Positions 1 through 6,867 of a stretch of DNA of 26,535 bases are shown here, in pieces. The notes under the pieces are model-generated. The model was not told where the DNA came from, made no database searches, and saw nothing but the letters and a program-made list of their open reading frames with translations. Origin of the DNA: an uncultured Muribaculaceae bacterium (GTDB taxonomy: Bacteria; Bacteroidota; Bacteroidia; Bacteroidales; Muribaculaceae); assembly GCA_910578365.1 (NCBI GenBank), contig CAJTRC010000035.1:1-26535 (forward strand), read 5' to 3'. Position 1 is the stretch's first letter, and each line of letters starts with the position of its first letter. The translations under genes were made by a program, and so were the position numbers.

Positions 1-1
1 A

Positions 2-184
2 AACGGGCAGCTTGTCCTCTGGGATTAACAACACCAAACTGTACAAATAAATCAGGCGACCTTGAAAGGCCGCCCAATACTCTATGTTGTCTTTTGCTTG
101 GTTGAAAATCATAAAGTTCTTATCCCGAACTCGCGTTGTTAAATCTTTTATTTGACTTTTGCGGACATCTACAGCTACACGGCA
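2..184 (-). other. Partial open frame cut by the window edge, unknown
   Basis: An open minus-strand frame runs from just after a stop codon at 185-187 to the left edge, giving about 61 codons. The only internal ATG is at 112-110, which leaves 37 residues (beginning MIFNQAKDNIEYWAAF) running off the window. The stretch is visibly less GC-rich than the neighbouring genes and has no clear start signal. It could be the end or a relic of a gene, or of a mobile element, whose bulk lies to the left. I do not recognise the protein, and chance openness over 61 codons is possible. Confidence 0.2.
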
Positions 185-209
185 CTACATATCAGATACA
201 TATAAGCAA

Positions 210-245
210 GCCGGCACAGCCTCCTTTACGTGAGGCTGTGCCGGC
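210..245 (-). terminator. Hairpin terminator downstream of panB
   Basis: A perfect 14-bp inverted repeat has arms GCCGGCACAGCCTC (210-223) and GAGGCTGTGCCGGC (232-245) around an 8-nt loop. It lies 29 bp past the panB stop codon. On the minus strand the stem is followed by TTGCTTATA, a weak T-tract, so termination may be less efficient than at a classic intrinsic site. The GC-rich stem position is otherwise typical of a gene-end terminator. Confidence 0.7.
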
Positions 246-274
246 TGTATATTATCCGTACCTGCCGGACGGAA

Positions 275-1096
275 TCAGTACTGTTCGGAGGCGTTTGGAA
301 AGTCGCTGCTTTTAACGTCGCTGATATATTGCACTATAGAGTTGTTGATTATGGTGCCTAAGTCGGCATATCGACGCAGGAACTTGGGCGAGAATCCTTT
401 GTTGATGCCCAGCATATCCTGAAGCACCAGCACCTGTCCGTCACAGCCGCCTCCGGCTCCTATACCGATAGTAGGTATATTCACCTCCTTGGAAACACGC
501 TCAGCCAGAGCGGCGGGTATTTTCTCCAGTACCAAGGCAAAGCAGCCTATCTCCTCAAGCATGTGCGCGTCGGCTATCAGTCTGGCGGCCTCTGCCTCTT
601 CCTTTGCCCGTACGGCGTAAGTACCGAACTTGTTTATTGACTGCGGAGTAAGCCCCAGATGACCCATTACAGGTATTCCGGCAGAAATTATGCGTTCGAT
701 GCTCTCGCGCACATCAGCACCGCCCTCCATTTTCACAGCCTCGGCACCGCTCTCCTTCATTATGCGTATTGCTGAGGCAAGCGCCTCCTTGGAATTGCCC
801 TGATATGTACCGAAAGGCATATCACATACAACCAAAGCGCGGCTGACACCGTTTGTAACACAACGGGTATGGTAAATCATCTGGTCAAGTGTTATGGGCA
901 GAGTGGTATCGGAGCCCAACATTACATTGGCGGCCGAGTCACCTACGAGTATCACATCCATGCCGGCCTCGTCGACCAGACGGGCCATCGAATAGTCATA
1001 AGCTGTGAGCATGGCAATTTTCTCACCACGCTGTTTCATTTCGATCAGACGCATGGTAGTAACCTTGCGTGCTTTATCGACTGTGTTTGTTGACAT
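275..1096 (-). CDS. panB: 3-methyl-2-oxobutanoate hydroxymethyltransferase (PanB)
   Basis: PanB makes ketopantoate from 2-oxoisovalerate and 5,10-methylene-tetrahydrofolate, the first committed step of pantothenate and coenzyme A synthesis in the cytoplasm. The 273-residue length is normal for the family. Family motifs are in order: VGDS with D53, CDMPFGTY with D92, and VKMEGG with E124 (by family knowledge the Mg ligand positions), then HLGLTPQ (146-152), LVLEKIP with the expected catalytic Glu at 191, and TIGIGAG (209-215). The start at 1096 is chosen because it gives the usual short N-terminus and follows a -7 promoter box at a sensible distance. The gene is monocistronic: a terminator of the upstream operon lies behind it and its own hairpin ahead. 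No partner panC is in the window. Confidence 0.97.
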   Translation of the reverse strand: MSTNTVDKARKVTTMRLIEMKQRGEKIAMLTAYDYSMARLVDEAGMDVILVGDSAANVMLGSDTTLPITLDQMIYHTRCVTNGVSRALVVCDMPFGTYQGNSKEALASAIRIMKESGAEAVKMEGGADVRESIERIISAGIPVMGHLGLTPQSINKFGTYAVRAKEEAEAARLIADAHMLEEIGCFALVLEKIPAALAERVSKEVNIPTIGIGAGGGCDGQVLVLQDMLGINKGFSPKFLRRYADLGTIINNSIVQYISDVKSSDFPNASEQY

Positions 1097-1124
1097 AAAA
1101 CTGCTATGTTTGAAATTGAGGCTG

Positions 1125-1132
1125 CAAAGTTA
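1125..1132 (-). promoter_or_regulatory. Candidate -7 box of the panB promoter
   Basis: The minus strand reads TAACTTTG here, an exact match to the Bacteroidota -7 consensus TAnnTTTG, 28 bp upstream of the panB ATG. No good -33 TTTG is present at the usual 19-21 bp spacing; TTCA is the best there. The same octamer recurs upstream of the pseudokinase gene and in the region upstream of nadA. Confidence 0.5.
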
Positions 1133-1278
1133 ATAATAATATCCGTAAACATGAACTCTGAGCGTTAAAAATGCGTTAATATGACAAACACTTATTAGTT
1201 GCATGCTTTAACGGCCAGAGATCGTAATCTCCTGTGATGCGGGTGAAATTACCGCAGGCCGATGACTGCAAAGACAGC

Positions 1279-1324
1279 AAAAACACGGAGCGCCGGCCCT
1301 CGTCATTGGCACTCCGTGTTTTTT
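1279..1324 (-). terminator. Strong bidirectional intrinsic terminator after murI
   Basis: A 12-bp perfect stem (AAAAACACGGAG at 1279-1290, CTCCGTGTTTTT at 1312-1323) is extended inward by a mismatch and further GCC/GGC pairs around a short loop. T-runs flank both sides, so it can work on either strand. The murI stop codon (TAA, 1325-1323) is built into the 5' arm. It marks the end of the lipoprotein-ABC-murI operon. Confidence 0.85.
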
Positions 1325-2144
1325 ATAGTCGGCTGGCGTTTACCTCGCTTTGCATGAACAATGCTGCCAGGTCGTTGAATTTCTCGGGATTTTCAGTGGT
1401 TAGGTATTCCACTGTACCGCCGCGTGTAAGTCGGCTCTCCATCCGGGGGTGGCGCTGCAGATAGTCGCTGAGCGATGCCGCCACAATATCGCCCTGCTCT
1501 ATTATACGTATGCCGGCAGGCATGTACTGCCTTATTTTATTGATAAGCAGCGGATAGTGTGTGCAGCCCAGCACCACACTGTCGATTTTCGGATCGGCCT
1601 CAAGCAGTCGGCTTATATACTTATGTACAAAATAGTCCGCACCGGGGCCGTCGGCCTCTTTATTCTCCACCAACGGCACCCACATGGGGCATGGCTGTCC
1701 GGTGGTGACGAAGTCCGGATAGAGTTTGGCTATTTCTATGTCGTACGACTGCGACGCAATGGTTCCGGGTGTGCCGAACACTCCCACGTGCCCTCCGGAA
1801 CTCAACTGCCCCAACACTTCTACAGTGGGGCGTATCACACCAAGCACACGCCGCGTGGGGTCGATACCCGGCAGGTCGCGCTGCTGTATGCTGCGCAGAG
1901 CCTTAGCCGATGCGGTGTTGCAGGCTATTATCACCAGTGGACAGCCGCGGCTGAAAAGCTCATTGACCGCTTCGAGCGTAAACTGATACACTATGTCGAA
2001 CGAGCGGTTGCCGTATGGCGCACGGGCATTGTCGCCCAGATATATGTAATCGTACTGCGGCAACAGTTTTCTGATGCCACGCAGAATGGTGAGTCCGCCG
2101 TAGCCGGAGTCGAACACACCTATGGGTCCGTCGATGCTTAACAT
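1323..2144 (-). CDS. murI: Glutamate racemase (MurI)
   Basis: MurI interconverts L- and D-glutamate and supplies D-Glu for the peptidoglycan stem peptide. The 273-residue product carries the Asp/Glu racemase signature: FDSGYGG with D12 and S13, the first catalytic cysteine in IACNTASA (C75), and the second in LGCTHYPLL (C194, T195, H196). Length is normal and all key residues are intact. The start lies 1 bp after the permease stop codon, so the gene is very likely translated in the same transcript as the lipoprotein and ABC transporter genes. That places an essential cell-wall enzyme at the end of an envelope operon. The next downstream element is the terminator that overlaps its stop codon. 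Confidence 0.97.
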   Translation of the reverse strand: MLSIDGPIGVFDSGYGGLTILRGIRKLLPQYDYIYLGDNARAPYGNRSFDIVYQFTLEAVNELFSRGCPLVIIACNTASAKALRSIQQRDLPGIDPTRRVLGVIRPTVEVLGQLSSGGHVGVFGTPGTIASQSYDIEIAKLYPDFVTTGQPCPMWVPLVENKEADGPGADYFVHKYISRLLEADPKIDSVVLGCTHYPLLINKIRQYMPAGIRIIEQGDIVAASLSDYLQRHPRMESRLTRGGTVEYLTTENPEKFNDLAALFMQSEVNASRL

Positions 2145-2145
2145 T

Positions 2146-3339
2146 TCAGCATGCCGCTCTCATAACCAGGCGGCGGATGGTGTAAAAGTTGAATATGGTT
2201 ATCAGTACTATCAGTGCTGTACCGGCAAGTACCGGCGCCAATATGCTGCCGCCTGTAATGTCCATGGCGGCAAGCGACGGACGCCACAGCAGCGAGGCTG
2301 TCGCCGAGGCTGTTATGGCCAGCACAAGTACTACAAGGTTCACCAGGCCTACAAGGCGATAGTAGTAGCGGCATATCTGACCGGGTGAATAACCCAGCAG
2401 TATTAGGTCGTGCAGTTTTTCGCGACTTTTCTGTATCAGCAGGTATATGCTCAGCACAAGTATGAATACCGCCAGCAGTGTGATTATCACACCTACACTT
2501 GCCACTATGCCGGTAATCAGGGTCATAAGGTATATGGCGCGCGACGAATTTGCCTTGTCGCCGCCTATTTCTATGCCATGCTCCCCTAAGTAGCGCTCTA
2601 TGGCCGGATCGCCGGGCTTGCTTACCTCTACAATCAGACGCGAGGGTGCTTCGACAGGCTGTCCGGGAGTGCCGTAGCGCTTGTTGGCCCACTGCATGAA
2701 CTCTTCGGGCACGGCTATGGTGTTGAGCCGCGACGAAAAGCCGGCTATACGTGCCGGCAGACGGTCGTAGCGGCCGTTTCCTGCCAGAGCCACACTTATC
2801 GGCACCTTTCTGATAAGCTCCTCGCTCAGCTGCGGATAGCCGCGCGAGGCCGCGAAGCCGAAGTTGTATAGCGCAAGATAGTCTTTCGACAGTACTATAG
2901 GAATCATCGGATCCGACGGGTCGAAAGTCCAGTCTGATGGACTGACGTCGTAAAATTCGTCGGGTATGGACTCAAAGAACAGGGCCGTAGACATCCTGCG
3001 GCCTCCAAGTTCTATATATGCTCCGACATCGAATTCGGCCGACTTGAACTCCCCTACTTTCTTTACCCATGGCTGACTGCGAAGCCGGTCGATTTCGTCG
3101 GGGGTGAAGGTGGTGGCTTCCTGCCTGCCGCCGCCTATTACCGACAGCAGAGGCACCGGCTTGGATATTATCATATAGTCGGAGCCGACAAAGGAGTCGT
3201 CACCGTCGCTGAAAGCTCCGCGAACATCGCTGTAGAAGCGTATGGCAGTAAGCACTATCGTCAGGCCCACCAAGTTTGCCACGGCGTAGCCTGCTATCTG
3301 CCCTACCGATATGTTTTTCTTTAACAGGTTCCAGACCAT
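2146..3339 (-). CDS. FtsX/MacB-like ABC transporter permease
   Basis: A 397-residue inner-membrane protein with the topology of the MacB/FtsX/LolC class. It has an N-terminal membrane segment (about 14-34), a large extracytoplasmic domain of about 230 residues, then three C-terminal membrane segments (about 270-303, 325-350 and 365-386). The loop after the second segment (QKSREKLHDLILLGYSPGQI) resembles the coupling region of FtsX-like permeases, where a run such as 'ReigilkalG' is usual. It is encoded 4 bp downstream of the ATPase gene and 1 bp before murI. Members of this class usually do mechanotransmission, lipoprotein release or efflux rather than import. The substrate cannot be read from the sequence; the envelope context (lipoprotein, murI) is suggestive only. 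Confidence 0.8.
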   Translation of the reverse strand: MVWNLLKKNISVGQIAGYAVANLVGLTIVLTAIRFYSDVRGAFSDGDDSFVGSDYMIISKPVPLLSVIGGGRQEATTFTPDEIDRLRSQPWVKKVGEFKSAEFDVGAYIELGGRRMSTALFFESIPDEFYDVSPSDWTFDPSDPMIPIVLSKDYLALYNFGFAASRGYPQLSEELIRKVPISVALAGNGRYDRLPARIAGFSSRLNTIAVPEEFMQWANKRYGTPGQPVEAPSRLIVEVSKPGDPAIERYLGEHGIEIGGDKANSSRAIYLMTLITGIVASVGVIITLLAVFILVLSIYLLIQKSREKLHDLILLGYSPGQICRYYYRLVGLVNLVVLVLAITASATASLLWRPSLAAMDITGGSILAPVLAGTALIVLITIFNFYTIRRLVMRAAC

Positions 3340-3343
3340 AGGT

Positions 3344-4033
3344 TCAGAGTTTTATTTCTACGATTGACTCGCCGGGGCTGTCGCCTGCCCGGAGCAACAG
3401 CGGATTGCCTACTGAGGTTGATATTATCGCAGCGTCGCGGCTATGGGCAGCCTCCATAATCATGCGGGCGGCTATGAGGTTGTTCTCGCGGTCGAGATGG
3501 CTTACAGGCTCATCGAGCAGCAGAAAGTCGAATGGCTGGCACAAAGCCCGCACTATGGCCACACGCTGCTGCTGGCCTATCGAGAGCAGGCCTGCCGCGA
3601 TGTCGTACTTATGCAGCAGATCGAACTCGGCCAGCAGATTTTTTATCTCCTGCTCGCTGAAGAAATCGGTCAGACGGTTTTTAAGCATTATGTTCTCGCA
3701 CACGCTTATTTCCGGAAAAAGGCGCAGCTCCTGCGGCAGTAGGGCCAGATGGCGTCGGCGCAGCTCGCACCAGTCGCCGATGCCGAAACTGCGTATGTCG
3801 GTGGAGTTGAACAATATGGTTCCGTCGTAGTCGTGGCGGTTGCCGTAGATGAAGCTGCACATCGACGACTTGCCGGTGCCCGAGGCGGCCTCCACCGTGT
3901 ACCTGCCGGGGCGCAAGAACGAGCGGCGACTCAGCCATACATCGCTATGCTCTATGGCTGAGTCGCCGCTTACTGCGCGGAATACCGCAGGCAGCGTATT
4001 TTCAAATGTTATGCTGTTTATTCTTTGCATCAA
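3344..4033 (-). CDS. ABC transporter ATPase with degenerate motifs
   Basis: A 229-residue ABC-type ATP-binding subunit for the permease encoded next. Walker A is AASGTGKSS (49-57): the usual first Gly of GxxGxGKS is Ala50, while K55 and S56 are kept. The Q-loop is at Q101 (LLPQE). The signature reads LSIGQQQR (150-157) instead of LSGGQ. Walker B FLLLDEP (170-176) has catalytic Glu175, followed by the D-loop SHLD. The switch histidine expected about 30 residues later is absent: the stretch reads IISTSVG (204-209 region). Such changes may slow hydrolysis but need not abolish it, because E175 and K55 remain. It abuts the lipoprotein stop codon directly, with no intervening base, so the two are probably coupled. 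Confidence 0.85.
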   Translation of the reverse strand: MMQRINSITFENTLPAVFRAVSGDSAIEHSDVWLSRRSFLRPGRYTVEAASGTGKSSMCSFIYGNRHDYDGTILFNSTDIRSFGIGDWCELRRRHLALLPQELRLFPEISVCENIMLKNRLTDFFSEQEIKNLLAEFDLLHKYDIAAGLLSIGQQQRVAIVRALCQPFDFLLLDEPVSHLDRENNLIAARMIMEAAHSRDAAIISTSVGNPLLLRAGDSPGESIVEIKL

Positions 4034-5626
4034 TTACTCAACAGAGTCGACTATGGCCACGCTTACGGGCTCATAGTCCGACAATTCATCGTCATCGTAA
4101 AGTTCGTCGAACATTACAGCCTGTTCTTTCTGCATTTTGTTCATCTCGGCAATATATACCGATGCGGTCTTTATAAACAGAGCCATAGTGCCCGGACACT
4201 TGTCGGTGTATTCGGCTTCGGAGTGTATGCCGTCGGCATTCCATGAGCCGGTGGCCGACTTGAGCATTTCGGCTGCAAAGGCCATCATGCCCTGAGTTCC
4301 GTATACTTTGCCATTTGAATAGCTGTAGGCCAGAGTATTGGAGGGCAGCGACTCGGAACGGTTGCCGGGCTTGGCATTGTCGGCGCTTACTATCAGAGCA
4401 TCATTTTGGTTGCTGAAGTAAATAGCATCGAGTCCTTTGATATTAGCCTGGGTCATATCGAGTTTCAGGGTATTGTCGTCTACAGTTTGGATATCAGGTA
4501 CAGACGATGCTATGAATTTGAGTATTTCGGCGCTCTTGCCGGGTGCAAATTTGGCCACTACAGCACCGTTCTTTACAGGATAAGTGACGATGTTGTTGGA
4601 TGCGGCTTCCAGAGATGAATAGTCAATCGAGCTTATACCCATGGCAATGGACTGCAGCGATTCAATAGCATCGACCAGTAAATTGTTTTCGATTGCACTG
4701 CGCAGAATCGGCAGGTCTGCCATCACTTCCTTGCCGGAAATACCCAGTGCAAACTTTGATTCACAGGCATCGGGCAACATATTCCAGGCCGAAAGGTCGG
4801 CCGACTTGTAAAAGCGCTCGTTGAACAAGGGCACATTTTTGCCCTCGGCATCGAGAGTCATCAGGTGGACCGATGCCTTGTGGCCGCTTTCGCCGGCGGT
4901 TAGAACCATATACGATATGTCACCGCCAAGCATGTCGGCGGGAACGTTCATCATGCGCATAAGTCCGTTGAGGTTCACGCCCATGGCGCTGAAGTTGCCC
5001 ATGGCGCTGAAGTAGTTGTCGCCACTGCCCAGGTACTTGTGCGCCCACTTGGACATAGATTTGTCGGCGGCGCGCGACTTGATGTTCTTCACAAAGCGTA
5101 CGGCATCGTCGGAATCTCTCTCCGTTACCATCCACAGCAGCTGGTCGGTATTGTCGATAAGCAAACATGCATCTTTCTTCAGATTCACGACATCGAAACC
5201 GCTTTTATTCTCTATCTTCATATCGCAGACGTTGCTGATATAGTCAGTCAGGAGGTTCTTGTCGGTCACTGCTCCAAGCATGTACCACGAATTGAGGTTA
5301 TTGCCCGAAGCTACAATCACCGACTCCGGATTCAAGCCTTTAATTTTAAGATAAGCATCGGCATTCTCGTCAAACTTTACATGCTCGCCTACCTGATTCA
5401 ATAAATCGTCGATATACGGGCCGCGCACTATTCCGTCGGCCTCAGTCCAGTCGCCGCCGGCGCTGCGCAGCATTTTCTGAGGATTAATGGAAATGACAAC
5501 CTGAGTCTTGTCGGGTACAAAGCCCAGCAGTTCAGACCGTACATCGTCGCCACGGTCTATGCCCGAGCATGCTGCCATCAGCAAGGCGATAAGGGCAAAG
5601 GAGAGTGTTTTTAGTTTGTTTATCAT
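4034..5626 (-). CDS. DUF4836-like lipoprotein
   Basis: A 530-residue predicted lipoprotein. An N-terminal signal (MINKLKTLSFALIALLMAAC) ends in a lipobox with Cys20, so it is probably anchored in the outer or inner membrane facing the periplasm. The mature start has the DUF4836 pattern, a 'VPDKTQVVISINPQKML' run followed by alternating hydrophobic strands and residues resembling 'INNTDQLLWMV'. The C-terminus is strongly acidic (YDDDELSDYE). I assign the family by resemblance; its function is unknown. Residues around 205-216 hold a duplicated hexapeptide (FSAMGN/FSAMGV) from an 18-bp tandem repeat. It is the first gene of a four-gene unit with an ABC ATPase, a permease and murI, so it may be the extracytoplasmic partner of that transporter; this is inference. 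Confidence 0.75.
   Translation of the reverse strand: MINKLKTLSFALIALLMAACSGIDRGDDVRSELLGFVPDKTQVVISINPQKMLRSAGGDWTEADGIVRGPYIDDLLNQVGEHVKFDENADAYLKIKGLNPESVIVASGNNLNSWYMLGAVTDKNLLTDYISNVCDMKIENKSGFDVVNLKKDACLLIDNTDQLLWMVTERDSDDAVRFVKNIKSRAADKSMSKWAHKYLGSGDNYFSAMGNFSAMGVNLNGLMRMMNVPADMLGGDISYMVLTAGESGHKASVHLMTLDAEGKNVPLFNERFYKSADLSAWNMLPDACESKFALGISGKEVMADLPILRSAIENNLLVDAIESLQSIAMGISSIDYSSLEAASNNIVTYPVKNGAVVAKFAPGKSAEILKFIASSVPDIQTVDDNTLKLDMTQANIKGLDAIYFSNQNDALIVSADNAKPGNRSESLPSNTLAYSYSNGKVYGTQGMMAFAAEMLKSATGSWNADGIHSEAEYTDKCPGTMALFIKTASVYIAEMNKMQKEQAVMFDELYDDDELSDYEPVSVAIVDSVE
4979..5014. repeat. 18-bp tandem repeat inside the lipoprotein gene
   Basis: Two adjacent copies of GCCCATGGCGCTGAAGTT (4979-4996) and GCCCATGGCGCTGAAGTA (4997-5014) differ at one base. 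The repeat is in frame and adds six residues (FSAMGN then FSAMGV), so it does not disrupt the gene. Confidence 0.9.
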
Positions 5627-5651
5627 CTTTCAAGGTTTTGATTATCTTCCG

Positions 5652-5682
5652 CAAATTTACGTTTTTTATAGCTGATTACAAA
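5652..5682 (-). promoter_or_regulatory. Bacteroidota-type promoter for the lipoprotein-ABC-murI operon
   Basis: On the minus strand a -33 TTTG (5682-5679) is followed after 19 bp by a -7 box TAAATTTG (5659-5652). Both motifs and their spacing match the sigma-ABfr consensus TTTG-N19-TAnnTTTG. Transcription would start about 7 bp further on, near 5645, leaving a leader of about 20 nt before the ATG at 5626. This is the best-formed promoter I can find in the window. Confidence 0.75.
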
Positions 5683-5749
5683 ATATATAGTGCTAAAAAA
5701 GCAACTTAGTTCCGTTCTGTATTGTTTTAATGCAAAAAAAAATACAACT

Positions 5750-5944
5750 ATGAAACGCACTTACCGAATCAGTTTCGCACTGCTCATACTGAGTTCACTT
5801 ATGATTGTACTGGAGATGTTCGATATTATAACACCCCCCGACTGGTTGTCGAACACCATCGGGGCCCTTATAATAGCAAGCCTCTATTCGGTGGTGTACA
5901 TCCGCGTGCGCCGCTCAGTGCCCCGGAATAGGTTTTTTATTTGA
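5750..5944 (+). CDS. Small two-helix membrane protein, only plus-strand gene
   Basis: A 64-residue ORF with two likely membrane helices (about 7-24 and 36-51) and a basic tail (RVRRSVPRNRFF). A longer in-frame start at 5690 exists, but the ATG at 5750 is preferred: it follows an A-rich stretch (AAAAAAAAATACAACT) typical of Bacteroidota initiation and opens with a basic-then-hydrophobic N-terminus. It is divergent from the lipoprotein gene and convergent with the O-methyltransferase gene, with only 33 bp between stop codons. No matching -33/-7 promoter was found for it. The protein is not recognised, and a non-coding reading cannot be excluded at this length. Confidence 0.55.
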   Translation: MKRTYRISFALLILSSLMIVLEMFDIITPPDWLSNTIGALIIASLYSVVYIRVRRSVPRNRFFI

Positions 5945-5977
5945 CAACTGCTGTTACGCGTAGATTCAAACATTCTT

Positions 5978-6604
5978 TTAGAGTTTGCGTATGATAGTCA
6001 TGCCGTCGCGCAAGGGCAGAATCACTTTTTCCACATGCGGGTCTGCGGCTACAAGGTCGTTGAAACGGCGTATGGCATCGGTCTGGCCGTCGTGACAGTC
6101 CTCGGTAACTTTGCCCGACCACAAGGTATTGTCGGCAATTATATATCCGCCCGAGGGCACCAGCGGTAACACAGCCTTATAATATTCGCTGTACTGACGT
6201 TTGTTGGCATCGATAAACACCATGTCCCACGGGCCGGGCAACTGCCGGGTGAGTTCGAGGGCATCGCCAATATGGAGGGTGATTTTGCCGCCGCACGGTG
6301 CGGATTCAAAATAGCTGCGTATATCGTCGGCATACTCGTCGTCGAGTTCTACAGTATGCAGTTCCGCTCCTTCGGGCATACCTTCGGCCATGCACAGGGC
6401 CGAATAGCCGGTGAATGTACCTAATTCGAGCACCCGCATAGGGCTAATCATCTGTGTGAGCATTTTAAGCATACGGCCTTGAATATACCCCGAACACATG
6501 CGCGGGTAAAGGCGGGTAAGCTGGGTATGGCGGTAGAGTTTTGCCAGGTGGGCGGGTTCCTCGCTGATATGTTGCTCGATGTACTCCTGTAATTCGTCTG
6601 TCAT
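5978..6604 (-). CDS. Class I SAM-dependent O-methyltransferase (COMT-like)
   Basis: A 208-residue methyltransferase of the catechol/caffeoyl-CoA O-methyltransferase type (Methyltransf_3 family). The SAM-binding motif I is VLELGTFTGYSAL (58-70), followed by the acidic end of strand 2 in TVELDDEYAD (E86). The metal-binding positions expected in the family are seen as FIDANK (D132) and ADNTLW (D158, N159). Length fits the bacterial O-methyltransferases that act on small phenolic substrates or unknown metabolites; the real substrate cannot be read. It is the last gene of the long minus-strand run, overlapping the preceding small membrane gene by 4 bp. No intrinsic terminator is visible after it. 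Confidence 0.9.
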   Translation of the reverse strand: MTDELQEYIEQHISEEPAHLAKLYRHTQLTRLYPRMCSGYIQGRMLKMLTQMISPMRVLELGTFTGYSALCMAEGMPEGAELHTVELDDEYADDIRSYFESAPCGGKITLHIGDALELTRQLPGPWDMVFIDANKRQYSEYYKAVLPLVPSGGYIIADNTLWSGKVTEDCHDGQTDAIRRFNDLVAADPHVEKVILPLRDGMTIIRKL

Positions 6605-6867
6605 AATATACTATACCACAAAGCCATATGGGTCAACAACATGATTGCCAGCAGTATCCATGCCAGTTCGCGCCGGGCCGGGTAGCACATCACGGCGCAA
6701 ATGCCGGCCGCGAACACATACAGCGGATAGAACCACACGAATGTGGTCAGAGGTGAATCGTCGGGACACTTGCCCAACAATGTCGAAAATCCCAGCACCG
6801 GCAGCATGAACAGTATAGTTACCGCCAAGAACCGGCGCGGTATCCGGGGCTGACGCTTGTCGCTCAT
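6601..6867 (-). CDS. Small three-helix membrane protein, unknown
   Basis: An 88-residue protein with a basic N-terminus (MSDKRQPRIPRRF) and three probable membrane helices (about 13-30, 41-61 and 68-86). It overlaps the epimerase gene upstream and the O-methyltransferase gene downstream by 4 bp each (ATGA-type junctions), which strongly supports translation as part of the operon. I do not recognise the family. Being sandwiched between soluble enzymes it may be an unlinked passenger or a membrane anchor; nothing decides this. Confidence 0.75.
   Translation of the reverse strand: MSDKRQPRIPRRFLAVTILFMLPVLGFSTLLGKCPDDSPLTTFVWFYPLYVFAAGICAVMCYPARRELAWILLAIMLLTHMALWYSIL

Noticed and set aside
2138..2692. 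184-residue minus-strand frame inside the permease gene
   Set aside because: Another reading frame of the permease gene, full of His/Cys/Arg, without any motif.
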